A DNA stretch of 64,000 bases, taken from the NCBI GenBank assembly GCA_003342895.1, contig PTFA01000042.1, forward strand, positions 1,790,921 to 1,854,920, read 5' to 3'. The DNA is from Casuarius casuarius (lineage: Eukaryota; Chordata; Aves; Casuariiformes; Casuariidae). The notes under the pieces are model-generated. The model was not told the DNA's origin, searched no databases, and saw only the letters and a list, made by a program, of their open reading frames with translations. The translations under genes were made by a program, and so were the position numbers. Positions 1 to 12,600 of this stretch are shown in pieces (within the stretch, counting starts at the first letter, position 1; every line of letters begins with the position of its first letter).

Positions 1-501
1 CGCGTTGTCTGCTGGCGAACGCGCTCCCGTTTTCACTCACAGGTTTTCAGTTTTTGTCTCTGTTTAGCGGCGAGAGGGGGAAGGCCGGGCATCTGTTTGC
101 TCGGTTGCTTTACTGCTACATATGTACTGTTATATTTAAGCTCGCCCAGTTTTTCGCAGCCTTGTCTCGCAAAACGAGCAAAATCTTCTGAAGAGGATTG
201 TGTGATAGGTGTTTATTTTGCGAAGAGAATTGAGGAGTCTTTACACGTTTTTACATAAAACACGGGGATTCGCTTATTCGCAAACATGTTTGCTTCCCAT
301 CTGCCCAATTTTCACTCGTCCCTAACTGTTGTGAATAAGTGAAAGCGAATCAGAAGGTAGATGTTTTACAAAAAACATGGCTTCTTCAGGAAGCTAAAAA
401 GTTTTTTGGAGAGTTAACTATAGTAAATGTTTATGAATTTAAAAGTAAGGGTAAGAAAAGCTCAAAATTGCCTGTGTTATGTTGATATTTTTCTTGGTTA
501 G
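1..501 (+). other. SON: SON intron 1, 3' part
   Basis: No open frame resembling the conserved SON first exon is present, so exon 1 lies left of the window. The first 120 bases are relatively GC-rich with several CpGs, as expected at the edge of a promoter CpG island. The intron ends at the acceptor TTAG at 498-501. Confidence 0.7.
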
Positions 502-668
502 TGGAAAGGTAGAAGGCCAGCCCAATGGTGACACAATCCCAGCTGAGCAAGCCAATCCTTCAGATGACACTGTTGCTGGTGCTGGGAGTCGTCAGAATGA
601 TCAGATAGTGCAGAAAATAGAGGAAGTGCTCTCTGGAGCCCTTGGTACAGAGCTGCAGTGCAAATCAG
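502..668 (+). CDS. SON: SON exon 2
   Basis: Acceptor ends at 501 and donor GTAAAT starts at 669. It encodes GKVEGQPNGDTIPAEQ and then the conserved segment QIVQKIEEVLSGALGTEL. It enters with the last base of a split serine codon and leaves one base (G) that forms Asp with exon 3. Confidence 0.93.
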
Positions 669-3600
669 GTAAATGAAAACACATTTGGCAAATATGTTCT
701 TATTTAAGAAGATTGTCATAGTTCTTAACACCTAATCATTTTTACAGAGATGAAAAAAGAACTTTTCAGTACTGCTTCTCTCACTGAGCTTCATCTGAAA
801 AGCTGTATATTTATTGTAATGTTCGTTAAGTATTTTTCTGTTTACTGTGATTTACAGCCATAGATTGACAAGGAAGTGAGTAATCTAAAAATTGAAACTT
901 GTTGATACACAAAAGTGTTACTTAGTGTGCAAAAAAGTTACTTTTCTTCTTATCTCTCTCGGTTACAATAATGCTAACAAATATACACAATACTTGTAAG
1001 TGTAGAAGTTATTTGTTGGTACATCTGAAGACTATTTTATGCTTCATTTTGTATATACCTACTTCATGGCCTCAGGATGGAGTTTGTAATTAAAAAGCAG
1101 GTACTGATACAGGTAGAAGCTTTATTTGTAGTGAGTTTTTTTGGATTGGTTTGTAAGAGCATTTTAAAAAAATCATCTATTGGAATTCAGAATTGTATGA
1201 TTAGCTGTTTTAGCAAAGTAAGATGATCTGTCTTTTTTTTTTAATAATGAATAGTGCCCATGCTTTTACAATATAGGTATTCAGATTGAAGTCTTTCAAA
1301 GGTCTGTGAAAGATACATGTAATATTCTCATAACATCAATAAATTACCCAATTTATCATGCCAAAAATTTGCATATGAATATCCTTCCTCATGGGACTAG
1401 TCCCTTCTGTAAAACTCCTGAATCATTAGAGTCAGCAAAATGAAGGCTGTAATTATTGCATTTTTAATTTTTTGAAGTTCAGAATTAGGTGGCTGCTATA
1501 TACTTGGTAAGTATAGCTCCAGAGTGATTTTGTAAAAGGTAGCATAGAAAATTGTGACAGGAATTGTTTAGTTCAAAGACTATTTATGCAAGTTTTGGGG
1601 ATTGCTTCTCCTTTCTTTTATGTACAGTGGCTTGTTTACTCTGAGCATTTTGAACACTCTTCCTTCAGATATGTTGTATAAGCAGGACTTTAGGCTGGCC
1701 CCCCCTTTTTTTTTGTGTGTGTTCTTCTGTCTTAGAAGAATGAAACAAGTAATACGATAGTAAGTAAGTGAGGCATATTAGTGTGGTAGTAAATAAACTT
1801 AGCCTGTGATACATGTTGCCACTGTTCATATCTAGAAAGGAGTTATGTTGTTAGACAAAGTTAGGGATTATCTGAAAATGCTGTATGTAGAAAAGGTCAT
1901 TTGACTCATTGTTCCCTTTTATAACATTCAAAGGAATGTTGATGGAAACACTTTGGGGGGGGGGTTGTTTGTTATGTAAAGATGTGTGTGTGTTTAAAAC
2001 TACCTGAGATACACAACTGTTTGAGATTTTAGTCATGTTCATTTAATAGTATTGCAGTTACCAATGTTTTTTGGAAAAAAAAAATTTTTTTGTAGTGTTT
2101 CTTCAAACATTATACTTTTTAATCACAGCCAGATTATAATTGGAGAATCCACCTGGTTTCACTGGCCAGTATAAATGATTATGGTGAGAATAGCATGCAG
2201 GCAGGCTTGAACATATAGTTCATATTTAGTCAAGATTTTAACAAATTACTATAATGGGAGTGCCTTTTCCATGAAAACATGGTACTAGATCCAAAGAAGG
2301 AGAAGAATTTAACACAGATTCAGGTTAGGGGGAAGGGAGGTACGGAATTAAGTGATCCAAACCTCAGTCTTCCTGTTCTCACTCAGCAGTTGCCTATCCC
2401 TGCAGTCACCTGAAGTCATTGGGTACTTTCCTGTTTGATGCAAAAGCTCTTCAGATGCTTATAGTTTTGCAGTTGCTCATGGCAAACACGGTCAGTCTGA
2501 GCAGCTGGTTGCTTGCCACCCCTTAGAGCCTGCTTGGGATCAAGGAAGTAGATGCTGTTTCCCCAAAGATGTTTGAAGAACTTCATCAGTAAGTCAGGAA
2601 CTTAAGTTTAGATCATTCATTCCTAACACATCAGCCAGATTGGCTCACTGACAAGATGTGATGATAAGACTTTTTAAAGCATAATAGGAGATCATGGTAC
2701 TGCTGGCCACATTTTATATGGTAGGCATACCAGTTAGACGATTTTCCTGAAAGATAGGAGGCCTTATTTCAGTAACATCTGCAGCTTGATATAGTTTAAA
2801 ACCACATCTTCAGCCTTCCAGGAGAATGTACTACCCGGTTGAATGTAGATGAAAATATATCCAAGTACTTCTTGGAAGGGATTGTATTCCCACTGAAATT
2901 GTGTCACTGACCAAGAAGACTCGATTAACTTATTGAAAGCAGAATTACTTATTTTTTTCTCAAAGGGATTACTGCGAGAAAGGATAAGAAAGAGGGCAAA
3001 ATAGGGAGTATGTGCCAGTTGTGATAGTTTGGTAAACAAGATGTGGGTTTCAGATTACAATTTTTTTTGTACCTCTGTCCATGTACTTGGTTACTGGTTT
3101 AAAACTACATTTTAAAGGCTGTCATAATACCATTTACAAGGAAAATTTCATTTTCTTCTAGATGTAGACAAAGATACTGTGAAAAATAGTTCTAAGTCTA
3201 CTAAAAGAAGTCCTACTGATGAAGTTGAAGATGAAATTCCTAGAAAAAAATCAAAGAAGAACAAGAAACACAAAAGCAAGAAGAAGAAGAAAAAGAAGAA
3301 GAAAAGGAAGAAAGAGAAAAAACACAAAAAGCAGCCAAAAGAGTCAAAACTGAGTGCACGTCATGGAGAACATGCAGACTTACAGCCTGCATCTCACTCG
3401 ATGCCAGAGAATTCAAGCTCTAAACTGAGTATACAGCATGGAGGATCTGGAGATTCAAATCTGTCTGTTCACATGCAGCCAGAAGAACTGTGCTTAAAAG
3501 TAAATGAGGAGCTTGATAGACAAGCTTTAGGACTCAGTTCTCATTTGAGAGCTGATTCTCAGCCACCTAAGGAAGATCTTGGAAGTGAGAAGGGGAATTT

Positions 3601-6600
3601 GTGTGCAGCAGATCCTCAATTTAATTTAGAAAGCAGCAAATCTGATATCCAAGAACATGCTAGTATAACTCAAACTAAAATTTGCACTAGAGAAGAACAA
3701 ATTAAAGAGTCCCATGAAAATATTTATCCTGTAGCTATTAATATTAGTGGAAAGGGTGAACTTCATGTTGATACTGGAAATGATACGTTGTCTAGCGTCC
3801 CATCTGGAGTTGCCAATAAATCTGAACTTCAGAAACTTCCGGAAGTAACTTTGGAGGTAGTAGAAGCACTAAAAGATTCAGAAGATGTTCTGAAGTCTAA
3901 AGGCACTGGGGAGGCTTTCGATACAACTCTTGAATATGAGACCATGGAAGTGCTGAAGTACTCAGAAGCAGCTCTAAAATCTGTGGCACAGATGGGAGCA
4001 AAAGAATTAGAAACAAACTCAGAATCTGTGTCTTTGGCAAGTGATTTGACAGTAATTCCTAAATCTGCAAGTCAGGCAGATTTGAAAACTGTGAAATTAG
4101 CTCACATGTCTGTGGCCGTGGAAGAAGTGAAAATTCCAGAAGCAACTGAAGAAACTCTGCATATGGGAAATGTGAAAAGTGTAGAAAGATCTTTGGAACT
4201 AGGGGGTGTGACCGGAACTTTGGAGCCAGCCCTGAAGTCCCTAACTGTAGCTGATGATTTGAGAATGGCACAGCGCAGCCCCACGGAGAGTGTGAATGTC
4301 TTCCAAACAGCCTTGGAACCTGTAGCTGTGATGGGGGATGTGGGAGATAAAGAAACAGACCCAGATGTGGCTTTGCAACGTGCTTTTAAAATACCTGTAG
4401 GAATAGCTTTAAGCCAGGTGGAAGCAAAAATTGCTGAAATACCCCTAGGACCAGGGGCTGTAACAAAGGTTAAAGATGTTGAACCAACCAGAGGCTCTGT
4501 GCAGACAGAAAATGTGAAAGCTTTGGAAGAAGCTCTGGAGCCAGTTGCTGTGGTAAAGACAAAAGCTTTGGAAACAATTGTGGAACCTGTGGGTGTGATA
4601 GGAGCAAAAGATGTCAAAGCAACTCGAGAACATCTGGAAGCTGAAGTTATCAAAGGTTTGGAAGGAACCGTTGATTCTGCAGCAGTGTTAAATGCTTCAG
4701 AAGTGGTCTTAGAGCCTAAAGTGACAGAAATGAGAGCTTTGGATAGAACCCAGGTATTTGCAATTCCAGTAGAAGTAACAAATGTGAATGTGGCTCAAGA
4801 ATCTCTACAAATGGGAGGTGTGAAAAAAATCCGAGAGGCTAATGATTTGGAAACAACTTTTCAAGCTGTAGCTGTGACAGAGTTAAAAGCAACAGTGAGC
4901 CAAGAGTCTCAGCAAACTAAAGATTCAGGAGCAGCCCTAAAATATATGGCCACAGAGGCAAAAGGCTTAAAAGCGCCTTTAGAACCTATAACAGTTGTGG
5001 AGGCATTTGTTCCCAAAACAGCTCCAGAAATCCAGTTAATGGAGGGTTGTAAAGGTCCACAAGCAACTGCAGAAGTTGTGGCAATAGCAGGAATAAAAGG
5101 TACAGAAACAAATCAAGCTGCTGTGCAGTGGGAAAATAATGCTTCAAAAATTCCAGAAGCAACTCTAAAGCCTGTAGCTGTAACGGAGGCAAAAGACTTA
5201 GAGGGAACTTCATTACTGAGACAAGTAGAGGAGCTGAGAGAATCAAGACCTGAGAGTAAGTCAAATGTGAAAGATTTGGAAGCAGCTCCCTTATCTTTGC
5301 AGAAGGAAGATGTGAAAGGTCTAGGAGGAGTCATAAGACCAATGGCTATGCTAGAAGAAAAAACTTGGGAAACAACTTCACTGTATTTGCAAACAGAAGA
5401 TACAAAAACTTCGGAAGGAGCCCTGAAACATGGGACTGTGGCCAGAGGTTTAGCAGCAGCAGCACTAGGTTCTGCAGTGGAGTCAAAAGATTCAGAAATA
5501 AATCTGGATCGTATGGCAGGAGTAGAAGCAGCCTCAGATGCTGCTTTCCCAGCCATGAAAATCGGAGATGAAAAGCATTCGGAAAGAAGCAGAAGTTCTG
5601 TGAGAACAGTGAAAAGTCTGGAAACAACCTTAGTACCTGTAGTGGAGACAGAAGGGAAAGATTCAGAAGCAGTGCTTGGAAGAGCCAGGACAGGGGTGAA
5701 AACATCTTCATCACATCTGCAAATGGAAGATGTGAAAGATTTAGAAGGAGATCCAGAGTCCTTAGCTATGGCAAAGATGAAAGCTTTGGAAGCAGTCTTA
5801 CAGCCTGCGCCCCTTTTAGGGGCAAAGGGTGTAGGAGAAAATGTATGTTCTGAAGCCAAAATTGGCACCCAAGTTTTGGAAGCAAGTCCAAGACCTCTGG
5901 CTGTAGAAAGTTCAGAAAGAACTCCTGAATCTGTGTTTGCATGTGTAAGCATGGAGCCAGTTACAGAGTCCGAGGCACTGGCAGAAGTGATGCATTTGAA
6001 GACCACAGCAGAGGGAGAACCAAAACATGTGGAAACAATTGTAGAACCTCTTGTTACAAGCAAAACAAAGAGTTTCGTCATTTCACAGTCTGATGTCATG
6101 ACAGGTAGAGAGTTGAAGATAACCTCACAGACTGAGGTAACAAGGGAGATGAAGGATTCTGAAATAGCTACTGGATCTGCCATTGTAAAAGTGAGAAATG
6201 TAGACAACTTACCAGAAATTGATGCAGTTTTAGAGGTAAAAGATGTGGAAGCAAGTTCAAAAACTTTGCACTTAACAGAAGTGAACAATTTGGAAACGGT
6301 TGTGGGATCTAAAACAAGGTCACTAATGCAAGACTTGGGAACGACCTTAGAATCTGAGGCAACTGGAGAAGTAAAACATTCTGAAATTGCTCCAGAAGAT
6401 CTGAACAAAGCAAAGGTGAAGAACAAAGAAGCAGTACTGGAACCTGTGCAAACAGTGATGGTGGAAACTTTGGAAAAAAATTCAAAATCGCTACACATGG
6501 AAGAGTTGGAAACAGCTGTAGAATATGAGACTGGAAGTAAGCCAGAAAAAAGTGAATCAGTAATAGAATCCCAAACTGTCAAAGCAGTAGAATATTGCAA

Positions 6601-9600
6601 AACAGCTCCAGAATCTCTGCGGACAGCAATGATGGGTGATTCAGGAGCAATGTTAGAATCTTTGCCCGGAGTGGAAGAAAAAATTGTGGCATCAGAAGTA
6701 GTGACAGAAGTGAAAAACTTGAAAGGAACTTTGGAATCTAAGATTTCAACAGATGTAAGAAATCAGGGACCTACTGTAGAGTATATAATTGCAACAAGGA
6801 GGACAGGTACAAAAAAAGTTGAGTCTTCACATATGGTCAGTTTAAAAGATTTGGAAGAAGCTTCAGGAACCGAGAAAGGAATGAAAATAAAATATTTGGA
6901 GGCAGCATCAGAAGCTAGAGAAATGAGTTTTTTGGAAAGTCGGAAAGAACCTGCAATAGTAGAAAGGAAAGATTCTGAAAGAGTCACGGAGCCTGAGGTA
7001 TGCATGCATAGCCAAGATTTAGAAGCTTCTCAAAAATCTGAAGAAGTAGGGGTGATGAATGTTTTACAAGACGCTTCAGAAACATTCACCATAGCAAAAC
7101 AACATTCAGAAGCTGTTTCAAAGTCTTTGCACACTGAAAAGCCAGAACATCCGCAAGTAGTTCCAGATGCCAAACCTGCTGCAGAATGGAAAAGTGCAGA
7201 AGAGGCTCCAGAAATCTTGAGTGCTGCTGAAATGAAATCTTCTGAAGCAGTTCCAAAAACAGGGGATGTGAAAGATCTGGAAACCATGCTAGAATGTGAA
7301 GTAGCAGCAGAAGTACAGTATCAGCAAATGGAGGATATGAGAGTTCCAGAACAGACTCAGGAATGTGAGATACAGGTTGAGAAGAAAGATACAGAACAAG
7401 CTATACTTTCTGAGCCTTTAATAGAAGTAAATGATAGGCAGACTACTCCAGCATCTGTGGCAGGTCCGGAGACGGCTTTTAGTTCTTTACATGCATCAGA
7501 TGAAAAAGACTCAGCAGCAACTCCTGAATCTGAAATGACTGGAAACCTAAAACACTTGGAGGTTGGTCCAGCTGATGTGGCAGAGACAAAAGATGTGGAA
7601 GCAGCTCCAATATGTGCTGCTGTTGTAGAGCTGAAAGATTCAGAAGCAACTGCAGGGACAGAGGCAGAGACAAAAGATTTGGAAGCAGCTCTGAGACCTG
7701 AGACTGTTACAGAAGAAGTTTCAGTACTGGTGGCAGAGCCAGGAGAGTTGGAAGAAAGTCCACAGCCTGAGGCTGTGAAAGAAGCAGGACAGGCGGAAGA
7801 AGCAAGAGATTCGGAAACATCTGATGTGCAGCCTGATGTGGCAGCACGAATGAGAGAGACTCTAATGAGACTTGAGAAAGTTTTTGAAAAAAGCCATAGA
7901 AGTGATAAAAAACATGATGCAAAGAAACAAAAAAGGAGCCGCTCTAAGTCTCATTCCAGGTCTAAGAAGAGGAAAAAAAAATCAAGGTCAAGTTCTACTT
8001 CCAGGCGTTTGACTTCTAAAAGAGCACGTTCTAGGAGCAGAAACTATTCGGATTCAAGAAAAAAGCATTCCAAATCTAGATCCCGGTCTGTGGAGAAGAG
8101 AGAGAGGAGAGTGTCTTCTCGGAGGTCCAGGCGCAGACGTTCCAGGTCCTCAGATCGCTACAGGTCTAAATCCAGATCAGCAGAAAAGAGAGGGAGCAGG
8201 CTGTCCTCCGGAAGGTCCAGGCGTAGACGTTCCAGGTCTTCTGACCGCTATAGGTCTAAATCCAGATCACTGGAAAAGAGCAGGCTGTCCTCTAGAAGGT
8301 CCAGGCGCAGGCGTTCAAGGTCTTCGGACCGCTACAGGTCTAAATCCAGATCAGTGGAAAAAACCCTGTCCTCACGAAGGTCTGGGCGCAGACGTTCCAG
8401 GTCCTCTGACCGCTACAGGTCTAAATCCAGATCAGTGGAAAAGAGCAGATTGTCCTCTAGAAGGTCCAGGCGCAGACGTTCGAGGTCTTCTGACCGCTAC
8501 AGGTCTAAATCCAGATCAGTGGAAAAAACNCTGTCCTCCCGAAGGTCTGGCCGCAGACGTTCGAGGTCTTCTGACCGCTACAGGTCTAAATCCAGATCAG
8601 TGGAAAAAAGACTGTCCTCCCGAAGGTCTGGCCGCAGACGTTCGAGGTCTTCTGACCGCTACAGGTCTAAATCCAGGTCAGCAGAAAAGAGACTATCGTC
8701 TTGGAGGTCCCGACGCAGACGTTCCAGGTCCTCTGACCGTTCTAAATCTAGATCCAGGTCTTCAGAAAAGAGGGGGGGCAAAGAATATTCCTGGAGGTTC
8801 AGACACAGAGGGTCTGGTTCCTCTGATCGTTCAAAATCTAGGTCTAGATCTGTTGAGAAGAGGAGTCGGAAGGCGTCTCTGCGGAGGTCTAAACGTCAGC
8901 GCTCAAAGTCCTCTGACCGTTACAAGTCTAGATCCAGATCGGTAGAAAAAAGAGATCGGAAGCAATCATCGCGGAAGTCTAAACGTCAGCGCTCAAAGTC
9001 CTCTGACCGCTACAAGTCTAGATCTAAATCGGTGGAAAAAAAGAAGGAGTCTTCACGAAAATCTAAGCGTCGTCGTTCAAAGTCTTCTGAACGTTATAAG
9101 TCTAGGTCGAGGTCTGTTGAAAAAAAGCGCAAGGAATCTTCAAAGAAATCCAAACGGAAACGCTCCAAGTCCTCTGACAGTGTTAAGTCAAGGTCTAAAT
9201 CCGTGGAAAAAAGAGAGAGCAAGTTACCTCCAGTAAAGTGCAGTAGTAAGCATGTTGAGACTTCTGAACATCAAGAGACAAGAACCAAATCTCCTGAAAA
9301 AATAGACGGTCCTGAACCTTCTTTGACATCTGAAGGCAGCTCCTCCAAAGCCTCTGATGGTCTTGTGTCAATAACTTTGTCTGCTGAAAAGGTAAATGGT
9401 CCGGAGCTGCCATTGACATCTGAAAGTGGATTTTCCAAAACTTTAGATAGCCTTGAGACAAAATCCTCATCTGTTGAAAAAACAGAAGATCTGCAGCCTT
9501 CAGTGGTGTCTGAACTTGAAAGCGCCAAAGCCCCAGATGACCAGGAATTGAGATCCATGCCTGTAGAAAAAACACAGATTTCGGAGCTTTCTCTGACAAC

Positions 9601-12600
9601 TGAAAACGGGTATTCTGCCACCCTTTATGACTATGACTCTGAATCTATGCCAGCTGAAAAAACAGTGGCTCTGGAATCTTCACCACAACCTGAACTTCCA
9701 TGTTCCACATCCAAATCAAGATCCTCATCTGTTGAAAAAGGAGGGGATCCAAAGCCTTTTCTGGTATCAGATTTTCAGCTCTCCACATCCCTTGAAAGTG
9801 AGTTGAGGTCTACATCTCTCAAAAAAATACAGGGTCCAGAGCCCCTTCCGGCATTTAAAAGTGGATGCTCTGTGTCTGCTGATGATTACAACTCAATCTC
9901 CTTGTCCTTGGAAAAAACAGAAGTTCAGGGGTCATCTCTGATGTCTGAAAGTGTGGTGTCTGACATTACTGATGGTCATGAATTGAGACCTGCCCCTGTT
10001 GAAAAAACAGAGCTTCAGAAGATTTTGCAGATGCCTGAAAGTGGATCTTCTAAATTGGCTGACAGCCCTGAGTCAAGGTCACTGTCTTTTGAAACAGCAG
10101 TGGTTCAGGACACCAAACTTACACGCTCCGAGTTCCCTGATGCCCATGTGTCAGGTGCTGACTTTTTTCAAATAGCCAGGATGCAGGAGCCTTCTCTGGC
10201 TTCTGACAGTGGATGGTCCAAGTCTCCTCATAGACATCAATCAGGATCCAGCTTTGCTTCAAAAACAGAGGAGGTTTCATTGATGCTGGAAGGTGGGTCC
10301 TTCAAGTCACCTGATGGAAATGAATTAGGATCCTTATCTGCTGAAAAAGTAAAGGCTCCAGATGCTTCTCTGTCATGTGAACATGCTCCTATTGAGGTCT
10401 CAGATGACATCATGTCAGCTTCATCTTTTGAAAAAGCAGAGGAGGTTGTTACAGCAACTGTAGTGGAAAGCTGCAAGTTTTCTGAAGTTTGTGAGTCCAG
10501 ATCATCTGTTGACAAAGATCTAGGCAGTCTGGAATCTTCACAGATACTTGAAATTGGCTGCTCTGAATCTTCTGAAATCCGTGGATCCCTGCTAGCTGAA
10601 AAAATAGAGAGTATAGAATCTTTTTCGACGTCTAAAAGTGGATTTCCCATGGACCGTGATGGCCATGAGTCAAAATACAATTTTTCTGAGAAACTGATAG
10701 GTGCAGAACTGTCAGTAGCATCTGAACTTAAGTATTCTGTATTTCCGGAAGGCCATGAATTGAGATCCACTGCAGTTGAAAAATTAGATACACAAAAGCC
10801 TCCTCTTCCACTGGCAGGTGGATCCTCTGAATCCACTGATACTTGTGAATCAGTAAGCCCTCTTAATGAAAAATTAGACTCCCAGATGCCTTCTCTGACA
10901 TCTGAAGATGGAGTTTTCCTCTTGCCTGATAGTCATGAGTTGAGACCTATCCCTGCTGAAAAAGTGGAGGTGCAGAAGTCATATATGGCCTCTGAACTTC
11001 AATGTACTGTATCTCCTGACGGCTACAAGGTGAGATCTGCCTCTGAAGAAATACAGGTGCAGAAGCCATCTCTGATGTTGGAAAGTAGATGTTCCATTTC
11101 CTCTGATGGTCATGGGTTGACATCCACCCCTGCAGAGAGAGTTGAGGTGGAAGAGTCTTCTCAAATATTTGAAAATGAATACACAATGTCCCTTGATGGC
11201 CAGGAGTTGAGATCAACCGCTGTTGAAAAACCAGAGGTACAGGAACATTATCTGACACCTGAAGGAAGGTGTTCAGTCTCCTCTTCAAGCCAGGAGTTGC
11301 TGTCATCCCCTGTTGAAAAGGTGGAGGTGCAAGAGTCTTTGACGTCTGAAAATGAATATGCTGTATCCTGGGAGGGCCAGGAGCTGAGATCTAGCTCTCT
11401 TGAAAAAGTAAAGATGCAGGAGCCATGTGTAATACCTGACAATGAATATGCTGTATCTGCTGAAGATCAGGAATTGCCATCTTCCCTTGCTGAAAAAACA
11501 GAGGTACAGGAGTGTTCTTTGCTGTCTGAAAATGAATATGCCATATCCCCTGAGGGCCAGGAGTTGAGAACCAGCTCTGCTGAAAAAGTAGAGGTACAGG
11601 AACCTTCTCTGATGTCTGACAGCGAATACACCATGTTCCCTGAAGGCCAGGAATTACAGTCTACCCTTGTGGAAAAAACAGTGGTGCAGGAGCCTTCTCT
11701 CATATCTGACAGTGAATGTGCTGCATCCCCTGAAGGTCAGGAGTTGCTGTCTACCATTGCTGAAAAAACAGAGGTACAGGATTGTTCTCTGCTGTCAGAA
11801 AATGAATATGTTTTATCCCCTGAAGGCCATGATTTGACATCCAGCCCTATTGAAAAAGAAGAATCAGAGGAACCTTCTGAAACATCTGAAAGTGAAAGTT
11901 CAATGTCGACCGATAGCCAGGAGTTGCAGTCTACTCTTGTTGAAAAAACAGAGGTGCAGGAGCTGTCTCTGATGTCTGAAGGTGAATGTGCAATGTCCCC
12001 TGAAGGTCAGGAGTTGCAGTCTAGCCCTGCTGAAAAGGCAGAGGCTAAGGAATCTTCTCTGACATCTGAAAATGAACATGCTCTGTCCCCTGAAGGCTAT
12101 GAATCAAGACTGACCCATGATGAGAAAGTAGAGGATATGGATTCTTCCTTGACCTCTGAAAATGATCATTTGTCTTTTGAAGGTCAGGAGTTAAGATTCA
12201 CCCCTGTTCAGAAAGCAGACGTGCAGGAGCGTTCTCTGACACCTGAAAGTGAACGTTCAGAATCCCCTGATGGCCAGGAGTTGAGATCCCCTTTTGTTGA
12301 AAAAGTAGGTGGTCTGGAACCTTCTTTGGCATTAAATGATAGATCCTCCATGTCTCCTGATGGCAGTGACTTGAAATCCATCCCTGTTGAAAAAATGCAG
12401 GGCGGGATGCCTTCTTTAGTTCCTGAAAGTGGATGCTTCATGTCCCCTGATGGCTACAGCGTGAAATCTGTCCCTGGCGAAGAAATAGGGGATCTGGAGC
12501 CCTCTTTGATATCTGAACGTAGACATTCCACGTCCCCTGATCATGATGGCCATGAGCTGAAATCTCCCATGGAAGAAGAGGGTCTAGAGTCCTCTCTGAC

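Noticed and set aside
5113..6600. 495-codon open frame on the minus strand opposite SON exon 3
   Set aside because: Same cause: biased codon use of the degenerate Glu/Val/Ala-rich repeats removes antisense stops. The Ser-rich product resembles nothing.
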